Shown in pieces: positions 26,686 to 35,755 of a stretch of 64,000 bases of DNA; position 1 is the first letter of the stretch; each line of letters begins with the position of its first letter. The translations under genes were made by a program, and so were the position numbers. This DNA is from EB88 sp964249695 (GTDB lineage Bacteria > Acidobacteriota > Terriglobia > Terriglobales > Acidobacteriaceae), in assembly GCA_964249695.1 (NCBI GenBank), contig CAXUDF010000001.1:1-64000 (forward strand), given 5' to 3'. The notes beneath the pieces are model-generated. The model made no database searches. It was not told the DNA's origin and worked only from the letters and a program-made list of their open reading frames with translations.

Positions 26686-28602
26686 GTGTCCCTTGATCTC
26701 GTGTGGCTGCTACCGGCCGCGGCCTGGAAAGAAGAGCTGGACGCGGCTCGGCAGCAGCCCCCTGCGGAGGCTCTGGCGAGCTTCCGGCGGCTTGCGGACA
26801 CCCGCATGGACTTCGTGCGCGCGGGCCAGCTCGACAAGGCGGTGCAGCGCTATCTCGCCGAGCACGCGGAGAGCAAGGAGCTGCCGGCATGGCCGGTGCT
26901 GCGCGTCGCTCTGCTCGGTTCGTCCACGCTCAGCCATCTGCTGCCCGGCATTCGGCTCGGGGCGCTGCGACGCGGCTTTCTGCTCGAGCTCTACACCGGT
27001 CCGTATGGCATGTATCTGCAGGAACTGACGGACGCGGACTCCGGCCTGCACCGCTTTCGTCCGGAGTTCGTCTGCTTCCTCCTGGACGCCGCGCACCTTG
27101 TACCGCGTGCGGGGCTAGACGTGCGCGAAACGCTGGCGCATTTGGAGCGCTGCTGGTCGTTGGCGCGGGAAGCGTGGCCCTGTGAGGTGATCCAGCAAAC
27201 GGCCCTGCCCCGCTTCCCTCGGCTGATGGGCAACAACGAGCAGCGTTCGCCGGGGTCACAGGCGCACCTGGTCGCCAAGTTGAACGAGGGGCTGCGAGAG
27301 CGTGCGCAGGACAGCAGGATTTCGCTTTTGAGCCTCGATGCCTGGGCTGCGGAGGACGGCATTGCGGAGTGGTTCGACCCCGCGCTTTGGTACACGGCCA
27401 AGCAGGAGGTGCATCCGCGCGCCACGGTGGTGTATGGCGACCAGCTGGGGCGTCTGCTCTCCGCACTGCGCGGCCGCAGCGCCAAGTGCCTTGTGCTTGA
27501 CCTGGACAACACGCTCTGGGGCGGCGTGGTCGGCGATGATGGCGTCGAGGGCCTGGTGCTGGGCCAGGGCAACCCTACCGGCGAAGCATTCCTGGCGATT
27601 CAGGGGTACGCATTGCAACTCGTGGAACGGGGCGTGCTGCTGGCGGTGTGTTCGAAGAACGAGTACGCGAACGCCGTTGCGCCCTTTGAGACCCATCCGG
27701 AGATGGTGTTGCGGCGCAAAGACATTGCCTGCTTCGTGGCGAACTGGCAGGACAAGGCGACCAACCTGCGCACGATTGCCGAAACACTGAACATCGGGCT
27801 AGATGCCTTGGTGTTCGTGGATGACAATCCCGCGGAACGGCAGCTGGTCCGCCGCGAACTGCCCATGGTCGCGGTGCCGGAACTGCCCGATGAGCCTGAA
27901 GGCTACGTGGGGTGCCTTGCCGCTGCAGGGTACTTTGAGGCCGTGGCGCTGACTGCCGAAGACCAACAGCGAACGGAGCTGTATCGCGCCGACACCGATC
28001 GCGAAGCGTTGCGAGCTGCGACGACGGATCTTGCAGGCTACCTAGACGCTCTACACATGGAACTTGTGTGGAGCCGCTTTGATGAGCTTGGGTTGAAGCG
28101 CATCGTGCAGCTGATCAACAAGACCAATCAATTCAACCTGACGACGCGGCGTTACACGGAAGCCGAGGTGCGCGCGGTGATGGACGATCCCGCCGCGCTC
28201 ACCCTGCAACTGCGGTTGACGGATGCCCACGGCGACAATGGCATGATCGGCGTGGTGATCGGAAAGCCCGGCACGCCCGGGGAACGCGGTGCGCTTGCGA
28301 TCGATACGTGGCTGATGAGCTGCCGTGTGCTGGGCCGCGGTGTGGAAGCGGCCACGCTGAATCTGCTTGCCGCGTGCGCGAAGGAGATGGGCTACGACAA
28401 GCTCGTTGGCAGCTATGCGCCCACGGCAAAAAACGGCATGGTGCGCGAGCACTACCCTCGGCTCGGCTTCGCTTTGCGGGAGCAACATGAAAACGGCAGC
28501 ACGCAATGGGTGCTCGCTTTAGAGAACGTCACGGAACACCACGCGCCGATGCGCGTGGTGAATGGAGATGCATGCAAACCGTCCATGTCTACCGCGAGCT
28601 GA
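26686..28602 (+). CDS. HAD-IIIC (FkbH-like) acyl-ACP loading enzyme
   Basis: This is a 638-residue FkbH-family protein. Characterised FkbH relatives take D-1,3-bisphosphoglycerate, dephosphorylate it and load the glyceryl group onto an acyl carrier protein. It has an N-terminal SGNH-like part (RVALLGSSTLSHLLPGIRLG, residues about 65-230), a HAD core with D272-L-D274 in LVLDLDNTLWGGVVGDDG, motif II AVCSKNEYANA, motif III WQDKATNL and D379-D380 in FVDDNPAER, then a GNAT-like C-terminal domain (about 455-620, NKTNQFNLTTRRYTEAEV, LMSCRVLGRGVE). The start is GTG. It overlaps the acyl carrier protein gene by 31 bases, which ties the two functionally. No polyketide synthase is near; MBOAT and SGNH genes follow. 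Confidence 0.88.
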   Translation: MSLDLVWLLPAAAWKEELDAARQQPPAEALASFRRLADTRMDFVRAGQLDKAVQRYLAEHAESKELPAWPVLRVALLGSSTLSHLLPGIRLGALRRGFLLELYTGPYGMYLQELTDADSGLHRFRPEFVCFLLDAAHLVPRAGLDVRETLAHLERCWSLAREAWPCEVIQQTALPRFPRLMGNNEQRSPGSQAHLVAKLNEGLRERAQDSRISLLSLDAWAAEDGIAEWFDPALWYTAKQEVHPRATVVYGDQLGRLLSALRGRSAKCLVLDLDNTLWGGVVGDDGVEGLVLGQGNPTGEAFLAIQGYALQLVERGVLLAVCSKNEYANAVAPFETHPEMVLRRKDIACFVANWQDKATNLRTIAETLNIGLDALVFVDDNPAERQLVRRELPMVAVPELPDEPEGYVGCLAAAGYFEAVALTAEDQQRTELYRADTDREALRAATTDLAGYLDALHMELVWSRFDELGLKRIVQLINKTNQFNLTTRRYTEAEVRAVMDDPAALTLQLRLTDAHGDNGMIGVVIGKPGTPGERGALAIDTWLMSCRVLGRGVEAATLNLLAACAKEMGYDKLVGSYAPTAKNGMVREHYPRLGFALREQHENGSTQWVLALENVTEHHAPMRVVNGDACKPSMSTAS

Positions 28603-28841
28603 CCGGGATCTTTCGTGAGGTCTTCGATGACGAGTCGATCGTGTTGACGCCAGAAACGACGGCGGCCGATGTACGCGATTGGGACTCGGCCAACCATGTC
28701 ACGCTGGTGGTTTCGATCGAAACGCGACTCAAGATTCGATTCAAGACCTTTGAGCTTGAATCGCTGCACAATGTGGGGCACCTTGCCGCGCTCGTGGAAC
28801 AGAAATTGCAGGCCAAAGGCGTGCCCGCAGAATTGAATTAG
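28572..28841 (+). CDS. acyl carrier protein of the Dlt-like cluster
   Basis: This 89-residue carrier protein has a phosphopantetheine site S39 in RDWDSANHV, with the usual helix I before it (ELTGIFREVFDDESIVL) and helix II after it (TLVVSIETRLKIRF). The start at 28572 follows GGAG and lies inside the end of the FkbH-like gene, which implies coupled translation in a fixed ratio. Its predicted job is to carry the acyl group made by that enzyme to the membrane acyltransferase encoded 25 bases downstream, a DltC-like position. It is clearly not the fatty-acid ACP, since no fab genes are near. Confidence 0.85.
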   Translation: MQTVHVYRELTGIFREVFDDESIVLTPETTAADVRDWDSANHVTLVVSIETRLKIRFKTFELESLHNVGHLAALVEQKLQAKGVPAELN

Positions 28842-28866
28842 TTGAACCAGTTGCGGTATTCGCAAA

Positions 28867-30426
28867 ATGCTCTTTAATTCCTACGCCTTTCTTTTCGGGT
28901 TTCTACCCATCGCGCTGCTCGGTTATCAGATCGCCGCGCATTGGCACCGGCGTGCGGTGGTGATCTGGTTATCGGTGGCGTCGCTCGCGTTTTACGCGTA
29001 TTGGCGGCCGCAATATCTGCTGCTGCTATGCGGCTCTATCCTCTTCAACTACACCGCGGGCGCGCTGATCAGCCGGCGCATCCCCAATCCCCTTTCGCCG
29101 CGTGTGCTGCTCATTGCAGCGATATCCGTCAATCTGGCGACACTGTGCTTTTACAAATACCTGATCCCGTTTGCAAACTTTGCAGCGGCGGTGGCGCATC
29201 GGCCCAGTCATTGGGAGAACGTCTTTTTACCGCTCGGCATTTCGTTCTTCACCTTCACACAGATCGCCTATCTTGTGGACCTTGAGCAGGGCGAGGCAAT
29301 CCAACAGGACCTTGGCAGCTACACGCTCTTTGCCACCTTTTTCCCCCATCTGATCGCCGGCCCCATCCTGCACCACGCAGAGATCATGCCGCAGTTCCAA
29401 ACCGATCGCGACTATCGTTTGCGGCTCGACGATGTCACGGTTGGCTTCACCTGGTTCCTGCTTGGGCTGGCGAAAAAGGTGCTGCTGGCGGACCGTTTCG
29501 CGTTGGTGGCCGACCCGGCGTTTGGGGCGGCGGCGAGTGTCACCACCTTTGGCGCATGGGTCGGCATTCTGTCGTACGCGTTGCAGCTTTACTTTGATTT
29601 TTCCGGCTATTCCGACATGGCGCTGGGCCTGGCGCGCATGTTTTCGATCGACTTTCCGCTGAACTTCAGCTCGCCCTATAAAGCAGGCAGCATCATCGAC
29701 TTCTGGCAGCGCTGGCACATGACGTTGACGCGCTACATCAACACGTATTTGTATAACCCGCTCTCGCTGGCGGTGAGCCGGCGCCGCGCCGGGCAGGGCA
29801 AAAAGATTACGCGCAAAGCGATGGCGACCCCTGCCGGTTTCAGCAGCATGATTGCGATGCCGACGGCGGTCTCGCTGTTGCTGGCGGGGCTTTGGCACGG
29901 CGCAGGATTGCAATTCCTGGTCTTCGGCGCACTGCACGGCGTGTACCTGACGGCCAATCATGGGTGGCGCGTCTTCCAAGGCGGCAAGCCGGTGCCGTTC
30001 TTTGCACGCACCCAACTTCTGCGCGGCTTGGCGTTCGCCGGACGCGTGTTGCTCACCTTCACGGCCGTGCTGATCGCGCAGGTGTTCTTCCGGGCGGCAG
30101 GTGTAGGCGCGGCCCTGTCGATGCTGGCCGGGGCGGTGAGTCTGCATCGCCATCATGCGCCTGCTGCCGCTGTGTATGTACCCGCGTGGAGCGATCTGCT
30201 GCTGGCGCTGGTTGGCCTGGCGATTGTGTGGGGCTTGCCGAACACGCAGCAAATTTTATTGCGGTTCAAGCCGGCCTTGGAGGTCACCGCAGCCGACCGG
30301 CACGAGGGGTCTCTGCGGTTGTTCTGGCGCCCGACGTTCTTATGGAGTGCTGTGCTGGGCCTGATCTTCTTTGTGGCGCTCGTGAGGATGGAAAACCCCA
30401 CCAGCTTTCTCTATTTTCAGTTCTAA
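28867..30426 (+). CDS. MBOAT-family membrane O-acyltransferase
   Basis: This is a 519-residue polytopic membrane protein of the MBOAT family (AlgI/DltB/PatA type). Family signs are the N-terminal MLFNSYAFLFGFLPIALLGY, WRPQYLLLLCGSILFNY, LPLGISFFTFTQIAYLVD, FFPHLIAGPILHHAEIMPQF, and the invariant histidine H344 in LAGLWHGAGLQFLVFGALHG. About eleven helices are apparent. These enzymes pass an acyl group from a cytoplasmic carrier or CoA through the membrane to an extracellular acceptor, usually with an SGNH-fold partner. Here the carrier gene is upstream and an SGNH-like gene downstream. Confidence 0.92.
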   Translation: MLFNSYAFLFGFLPIALLGYQIAAHWHRRAVVIWLSVASLAFYAYWRPQYLLLLCGSILFNYTAGALISRRIPNPLSPRVLLIAAISVNLATLCFYKYLIPFANFAAAVAHRPSHWENVFLPLGISFFTFTQIAYLVDLEQGEAIQQDLGSYTLFATFFPHLIAGPILHHAEIMPQFQTDRDYRLRLDDVTVGFTWFLLGLAKKVLLADRFALVADPAFGAAASVTTFGAWVGILSYALQLYFDFSGYSDMALGLARMFSIDFPLNFSSPYKAGSIIDFWQRWHMTLTRYINTYLYNPLSLAVSRRRAGQGKKITRKAMATPAGFSSMIAMPTAVSLLLAGLWHGAGLQFLVFGALHGVYLTANHGWRVFQGGKPVPFFARTQLLRGLAFAGRVLLTFTAVLIAQVFFRAAGVGAALSMLAGAVSLHRHHAPAAAVYVPAWSDLLLALVGLAIVWGLPNTQQILLRFKPALEVTAADRHEGSLRLFWRPTFLWSAVLGLIFFVALVRMENPTSFLYFQF

Positions 30427-30581
30427 GATTTCACAATCTAAACTCACTGGCCCAGAGCAATCGAGCAGGGAACGACGATCTATCAGGCGTATTTTGCAGT
30501 GGGCTTTTATTCATTCAGGGTTGAGGGGTGAGGGTTTCAGGGGTGAGGAGTTCCCGTGGGTTCTGACACAATAAAGAACAG

Positions 30582-31559
30582 ATGAGTGCCCCACAGCGGC
30601 CCCCGATGGCGATAGACGAGACCGACGAAGGAACGGAAAACGACAGCCGGCAGAAGGGATTCGCAGGCTATCTTTGGCGCGTTCTGCTCATCCCGGCCCT
30701 GTTGTACCCCTTGGCGTTTTTCATCGTGCTGCTGCCCTCGTATGAGCGTTGGTCCACGTCGCAGTATGGCCCGATGCTGGAATATCCGTTCGACAGCCGT
30801 GCGGATGCCGATGTCGTGATCTTCGGCGATTCCAGCGCTTTTCTGGGCATCGACCCCCGCATAGTGGATGCGCAGTTAGGGATTCGCAGCGTGGTTTTGC
30901 CGGACACGGTAGGTAGCCTGCCGGTGACGGGCGATGCGCCTTTACGCAGCTATCTGGCGCACAATCGCGCTCCGAAGCTGATCGTGTTGTATTTTTCCCC
31001 CTGGAATCTGGATTTCGAGCACATGGCCCCGGCGCGGCTCTTCGAAGGCGAAGAAATGCTGTTGCGCCACATGCGTTTTCGCGAGATCGCCGCCTTTGCC
31101 GCCCGCCATCCGACGGAGCTGCTCGAGTTTCCGTTCCGGTTGTTCAGCACCTTTGGGCCGAAGATCGTACGGGCCGCATGGCATCACGTGAACCGCGAAG
31201 CAAACACGACGGAAGCACGCGGCCATGCCGATTTTGCGGAACGTCTGCCACCGCTTGACGATGGATGTATGTTGCCGCAGGCGTTTCTCGCGCAACGGGA
31301 GGACGGATCGGTGCGGGAGCTCGCCGACCGCTATCGCACCGCAGAAACGAGCGTCCTCGTGTACCTCGCCCCACTTCCCCAATGCCGCAACAGCGCGCCC
31401 CTGCGCGGGCAATCGTTTGCCGATTTGCAGGCGGCGCCGCCCGCGTTGCTGCCGGCAAGATGCTTCGCCGGGGATCGCTACTACGCGCACATCCTTCCGC
31501 CGTTTGCCGCGCAATCGTCGCTGCTGTTGGCGAAGGTGTTGCAGCAGCATCTGCGTTAA
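30582..31559 (+). CDS. membrane-anchored SGNH-like acyltransferase partner
   Basis: This 325-residue protein has one N-terminal membrane helix (about 31-51, LWRVLLIPALLYPLAFFIVL) followed by a periplasmic domain. The block-I motif FGDSSAFLGIDP (D83, S84) resembles the GDS serine of SGNH enzymes and of DltD/AlgJ-like proteins. A C-terminal D298-x4-H303 (AGDRYYAHI) could complete a triad, but the spacing is not canonical. It follows the MBOAT gene by 155 bases and is the expected extracellular acyl-transfer partner. The polymer acceptor is unknown. Overall similarity to named families is weak, so the call rests on the GDS motif, topology and position. Confidence 0.65.
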   Translation: MSAPQRPPMAIDETDEGTENDSRQKGFAGYLWRVLLIPALLYPLAFFIVLLPSYERWSTSQYGPMLEYPFDSRADADVVIFGDSSAFLGIDPRIVDAQLGIRSVVLPDTVGSLPVTGDAPLRSYLAHNRAPKLIVLYFSPWNLDFEHMAPARLFEGEEMLLRHMRFREIAAFAARHPTELLEFPFRLFSTFGPKIVRAAWHHVNREANTTEARGHADFAERLPPLDDGCMLPQAFLAQREDGSVRELADRYRTAETSVLVYLAPLPQCRNSAPLRGQSFADLQAAPPALLPARCFAGDRYYAHILPPFAAQSSLLLAKVLQQHLR

Positions 31560-31573
31560 CGTCTCAGAACACA

Positions 31574-32338
31574 TCAGCGTTGCAGAAAGATCGCATCCCC
31601 GACCTGCAGCGTACCGGGGCGCGCCACCCTGGCGTACATGCCCAGGCGGCCCCCGTGCCGCTGGGCGAGCAGCCGCAGCAACGCCGCATCCGGCGCGGTG
31701 GTTTCGGGGTCGAGCGAGACCATCCGGCAACGAGGAATCCTTTCCTGCACAAAGAGCGCCGGACGCGTATCCAACCCGCACGGGACACCCTGCGCGTCGG
31801 CACTGCCGAAACCAAGCGTTGCGGCAGCCCATCCATCCTCGGCGAAGGGTTCGCCGCTGTCCAAAGCCAGCATCAGGTTGGAGCGGAATCTTTGTGGATC
31901 GAGGGTGGTTTGCAGCTCAGCCGCGACGGCCTGCAGCGTCGCCATCGAAACCAGGGAGACAGGCCGAACGTCGGTGAGGGGACGCGCGGGCGAGGCGAGC
32001 AGGGTGAGTGCTGCGCCAGAGTCTGTTGTGCCGGCCGCCGCTGAGTGGAGGGCCCCTTCCAGCGTAGCGACAAGCTCCGGTGAAGGGAGCTTGAAGCTGC
32101 GCCCATCGGGCGTCGCTACAGAAGGCGTCGGCTGCAGGCGCGGCGCATAGCGCAGCATGGCAGTCCGTTCCCGGCTGCTGAGGAGCGGTTTGCCCGCAGG
32201 CGCGGCCGTGGAAGCGAAGGCAAATCGGCGATCCCCAACGATGCCCTGCGCGTCGAAACCGGCGGTCTGCAGCGGCTCGCCGCGCATGCTCTTCACCGGG
32301 TACCGCCAGAGTGCAACGACGGTGCCGACGCGGTGCAT
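31574..32338 (-). CDS. MOSC-domain protein
   Basis: This 254-residue protein has an N-terminal beta-barrel MOSC_N-like domain (VVALWRYPVKSMRGEPLQ) and a MOSC domain (QRFRSNLMLALDSGEPFAED, RIPRCRMVSLDPETTAPD, GMYARVARPGTLQVGD). Relatives handle sulfur or molybdenum-cofactor chemistry (molybdenum cofactor sulfurase C-terminus, YcbX/YiiM). The start at 32338 is chosen because the conserved domain begins there. The cysteine in PRCR is the usual persulfide candidate. It is divergent from ppc with 40 bases between the starts. Confidence 0.85.
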   Translation of the reverse strand: MHRVGTVVALWRYPVKSMRGEPLQTAGFDAQGIVGDRRFAFASTAAPAGKPLLSSRERTAMLRYAPRLQPTPSVATPDGRSFKLPSPELVATLEGALHSAAAGTTDSGAALTLLASPARPLTDVRPVSLVSMATLQAVAAELQTTLDPQRFRSNLMLALDSGEPFAEDGWAAATLGFGSADAQGVPCGLDTRPALFVQERIPRCRMVSLDPETTAPDAALLRLLAQRHGGRLGMYARVARPGTLQVGDAIFLQR

Positions 32339-32378
32339 GCAATCGATGGTAGGGCATGCGGAGCGGTAGAGTGTTGGT

Positions 32379-35369
32379 ATGTCCTCTTCCTGGCAGCCCG
32401 CCCACTGGTCCGACCGTCTTGCCGAACTGGAAGCCCGCACTGGCGAGTTGAAACAGGTGCCCTTGCGGCGCGATGTGCGTTCGCTGGGCGCGCTGCTGGG
32501 ACAGGTGTTGCGCGAGCAGGCAGGGGAGGCCCTGTTCGCCACGGTGGAGGCCTTGCGGCGCATCGCCATCGCCCGGCGTGAGGCCGAGGCGGCCGGCGAT
32601 ACGGCTGCCGCTCAGGGGCATTTGGAGCGGGCGCAGGAGCTGACCCGCGAGGCCGCAGCCGACCCGCAGCGGGCGTACGAACTGGCGCGGGCCTTTGCGT
32701 TCTACTTCGAGCTCATCAATCTCGCGGAGACCAACCACCGCAAACGGCGGCGGCGGTCGTCGTTGCTCGAGGAGACCGCGGCACCGCAGCGCGGCAGCCT
32801 GCGCGGCACGCTGCGGCGGCTGTGCGAGGCGGGGTACACGCGCGCAAGCGTGCTGGCCCTGTTGCAGAAGATCTGTGTGGTGCCGGTGTTTACGGCGCAT
32901 CCGACCGAGGTGGCGCGGCGCAGCGTGATGTTCAAGCGCCGCCGCATCGCCGAATTGCTGGAACAGCTGGACGCGATCGGCACGCCGCCGAGTGCGTTGG
33001 ACGCGCTCGAAGGGGAGCTGCTCGCCGAGATCACGGCGCTGTGGCAGACCGACGATGTGCGCGCCGCCCGGCCCACCGTACGCGATGAAATCCGCATGGG
33101 GCTGGATTACTACGAGGTTTCGCTGTTCAACACGATTCCCGTGCTGTACGCGGAGATTGCGGCCGCGCTCGATGCCGAGTTTCCGTTAGAGGTCGTGGAT
33201 GGAGATATAAAACGCAGATCCCCTGCGGAGATGACAAGTAGAGAAGCGAGTGACAGCCCTGCCAAGACTTCCATCGCCGAGCTGCCGATCGTGGTGCGGT
33301 TTGGTTCCTGGATTGGCGGAGACCGCGATGGCAACCCCTTTGTGACCGCGGAGACGACGGCCGAGGCGGTTGGGATGGCGCGCGATCTGCTGCGCGGGCA
33401 CTACCTCCACCAGCTGCATGCCATCTTCGATCAACTGGCGTCCTCGACGCAGCAGGCCCCCATCTCCGCTGCTTTGGCGGAGCGGCTGGGAGGCTATCTG
33501 GAGCAGCTGCAGGCCTCGGGGCACACGGCGTTTGCCGAGCGTTTTCCGCATGAGGCGGTGCGGCTGGCCATTGCCTGCATCACGCTGCGGCTCGGCGGCA
33601 AACCACCCGTCAGCATGCATCGCAACCTGGCGCTTTCCGATGCCGCGACGCTGCCGCCCTATGAGAACGCATCGGCATTGCTTGACGATCTCATGGTTTT
33701 GCGGGCGTCACTGGCGGAGAACCGTGGCCGGCGCCTGGCGGAGCTTTACCTCGATCCGCTGCTGGTTACGGTGCGCACCTTTGGGCTGCATCTCCACACG
33801 ATGGATGTGCGCCAGCACGCGCGTGTGCACGCGGCGGCGGTGGAGGAGCTTTCGGCGTGGGGCACCGGTGCCGACGGCCTGCAACTGCCCATGGCGCCTT
33901 CCCCGCAGACCGCGGAGGTGCTTTCCAGCCTGCGCGGGGTCGCGAAGCTGAAGGCGCAGGAGCCCGCCTCGATCGCGCAATACGTGATCTCGGGTGCGAG
34001 TTCGCCGGAGGACGCGTTGCGCGTCCTGTGGCTGGCGCGGATGGCCGGCGTGCCGGTGGAGGGTGCCGGTGCCCCCGAGGCAAAGCCCCAGACAGAGCCC
34101 GATCCGGGGCTGCAGCCGGTGCCGCTGTTTGAGTCGATCGAGGATCTGCAACACGCGCCTGCGATCTGCCGTGCGTTGTGGACGAGCGAGGTGTACCGGC
34201 CGTTGCTGGCGTCGTGGGGCGGCCGGCAGGAGGTAATGCTCGGCTACTCGGATTCGAACAAGGACGGCGGCATGATCGCCTCGACCTGGGAGGTGTGGAA
34301 GGCGCATCGTGCCTTGCACGCGGTCGCGCGGGAGTGCGGCGTGGCGCTGCGGCTCTTTCACGGCCGCGGGGGCGCTGTGGGCCGCGGTGGGGGGCCGACG
34401 CACCGCGCACTCTTTGCGCAGCCGCTCGACAGCTTCACCGGCTCGTTCCGCCTGACCGAGCAGGGCGAGGTGCTGAACTGGAAGTACAGCGATGTGGTGC
34501 TGGCGGAGCGCAATCTGGAGCTGATGATTGCGGCGTCGCTCGATGCGCTCGCGCGGCCGGACCTGGAGCAGAGTGCTAGGGATCAGGGGACAGGCAGTGC
34601 GGCGCAGGGAGGGAAGACGCATCTGACCGGCGCTACGGAACCGGCGTGGGAGGCGGCGATGGATGAACTTTCGGCCAGTTCGCTTGCTTATTATCAGAAC
34701 GAAATTGTCGGCAATCCCGAGGTGTTTCGCTTCTTTGAGCAGGGCACGCCCGTGGCGGAGCTGGAGCACGCGCACATCGGCTCGCGGCCCGCGAAGCGCG
34801 CCGATGCGAGTGCGACGCGGCAGCGCTCCATGGCTGATCTGCGCGCCATTCCCTGGGTCTTCGGCTGGATGCAATCACGCATCGTGGTGCCGGCCTATTT
34901 CGGCGTGGGCCACGCGCTCGAAGCCTTCGCGAATACGCATGCCGATGGCCTGGCGCTGCTGCAAACCATGGCCAAAAGCTTTCCGCTGTTTCTCGATATC
35001 GTGCGCAACGTGGAGGTCGCGCTGGCCAAGGCGGATTTCGGCATCGCGGCGCTGTACAGCACGCTGGTTCCGGACGAGGCCTTGCGCACGCGCGTCTTCG
35101 CCACGCTGCAGGCGGAGTTCGAACGCACGCGCCGCATGATCCTTGCGGTTACCGGCCAGACGGAGCTGCTGGAGCGCAACCCGGTGCTGACCAACTCCAT
35201 CCGGCTGCGCAACCCGTATGTCGACCCCATGAGCCTGCTGCAGCTGGAGCTGCTGCGCCGCAAGCGCAGGGGGGAAGCGGGTGAGGTGGGCGGAGCGGGT
35301 GAGATCTTGGATCGCGCCATTACGGCGACCATCAATGGCATCAGTGCCGGGCTGCGGAATACGGGCTGA
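32379..35369 (+). CDS. ppc: phosphoenolpyruvate carboxylase
   Basis: This 996-residue PEP carboxylase makes oxaloacetate from PEP and bicarbonate to refill the TCA cycle. Signatures are VFTAHPTEVARRSV (catalytic His), FGSWIGGDRDGNPFVT, LGYSDSNKDGG, FHGRGGAVGRGGGPTHRA (catalytic loop) and the end NGISAGLRNTG. It is longer than the usual 880-930 residues. Part of the excess is at about 270-300 (RSPAEMTSREASDSPAKTS), coded by bases resembling an intergenic repeat; other parts are variable linkers near 560 and 730. The enzyme is usually allosterically regulated; nothing in the DNA shows transcriptional control. Confidence 0.96.
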   Translation: MSSSWQPAHWSDRLAELEARTGELKQVPLRRDVRSLGALLGQVLREQAGEALFATVEALRRIAIARREAEAAGDTAAAQGHLERAQELTREAAADPQRAYELARAFAFYFELINLAETNHRKRRRRSSLLEETAAPQRGSLRGTLRRLCEAGYTRASVLALLQKICVVPVFTAHPTEVARRSVMFKRRRIAELLEQLDAIGTPPSALDALEGELLAEITALWQTDDVRAARPTVRDEIRMGLDYYEVSLFNTIPVLYAEIAAALDAEFPLEVVDGDIKRRSPAEMTSREASDSPAKTSIAELPIVVRFGSWIGGDRDGNPFVTAETTAEAVGMARDLLRGHYLHQLHAIFDQLASSTQQAPISAALAERLGGYLEQLQASGHTAFAERFPHEAVRLAIACITLRLGGKPPVSMHRNLALSDAATLPPYENASALLDDLMVLRASLAENRGRRLAELYLDPLLVTVRTFGLHLHTMDVRQHARVHAAAVEELSAWGTGADGLQLPMAPSPQTAEVLSSLRGVAKLKAQEPASIAQYVISGASSPEDALRVLWLARMAGVPVEGAGAPEAKPQTEPDPGLQPVPLFESIEDLQHAPAICRALWTSEVYRPLLASWGGRQEVMLGYSDSNKDGGMIASTWEVWKAHRALHAVARECGVALRLFHGRGGAVGRGGGPTHRALFAQPLDSFTGSFRLTEQGEVLNWKYSDVVLAERNLELMIAASLDALARPDLEQSARDQGTGSAAQGGKTHLTGATEPAWEAAMDELSASSLAYYQNEIVGNPEVFRFFEQGTPVAELEHAHIGSRPAKRADASATRQRSMADLRAIPWVFGWMQSRIVVPAYFGVGHALEAFANTHADGLALLQTMAKSFPLFLDIVRNVEVALAKADFGIAALYSTLVPDEALRTRVFATLQAEFERTRRMILAVTGQTELLERNPVLTNSIRLRNPYVDPMSLLQLELLRRKRRGEAGEVGGAGEILDRAITATINGISAGLRNTG
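33215..33237 (+). repeat. repeat-like segment inside ppc
   Basis: CAGATCCCCTGCGGAGATGA plus CAA resembles the right arm of the intergenic palindrome at 40025-40122 (CAGATCCCTCCGC...GGGATGACAA). It lies in frame in a linker of PEP carboxylase just before FGSWIGGDRDGNP. The surrounding 33200-33245 stretch is also less GC-rich than the rest of the gene. A second in-frame relative is in hscA at 53070. Confidence 0.4.
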
Positions 35370-35755
35370 TGCGCTCCGAGTCACTGCACGCGTCCATGCT
35401 CCATCTTGCTTGAGCGTCCTTCGCAATAGAAAGTGAACGCAACCGAACCAAAGTGTTCTCGTTACGCACGCTCGGTACCCTCTCTTCAGCGCTGAAAGCG
35501 CGTTCGATACCAGCCTGGGCCGCAAGGCCCAGGTCACGAAGTTTGTGCAGGTGAGGGCTGAAGGCCCGACCTATGAAAGGTTAGGCGGTTTATAGGACGG
35601 GCTTTCAGCCCTCAGACACATTCTCCGCACATCCCTGGGCCTTGCGGCCCAGGCTGGTATAGAACGCGCCGTTGGCGCTGACAGCGACAAACGCATGCAT
35701 CCTAAAATTGGGCGCGGACACAGACGAACGCTCGGCGGCGTACACTGGCGACGCG
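35370..35755. other. 386-bp intergenic region with long palindrome
   Basis: This lies between ppc and the esterase gene, both on the plus strand. Its centre (35486-35681) is the nested palindromic element described separately. The first 115 bases hold no recognisable signal. The esterase promoter must lie in or to the right of the palindrome. Confidence 0.5.
35486..35681. repeat. 196-bp nested palindromic element
   Basis: The outer arms 35486-35533 and 35634-35681 are inverted copies; the inner 36 positions (35498-35533 against 35634-35669) differ at one base. Each arm itself contains the small palindrome CCTGGGCCGCAAGGCCCAGG. A second inverted pair lies inside: GAGGGCTGAAGGCCCG (35553-35568) and CGGGCTTTCAGCCCTC (35598-35613). 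There is no coding capacity and no transposase. It looks like a MITE-type or REP-cluster element able to extrude a large cruciform. Confidence 0.8.

Noticed and set aside
26686..28841. Polyketide or tetronate biosynthesis cluster based on the FkbH-like gene
   Set aside because: No ketosynthase, acyltransferase, dehydrogenase or O-methyltransferase lies within reach; the neighbours are MBOAT and SGNH-like genes.
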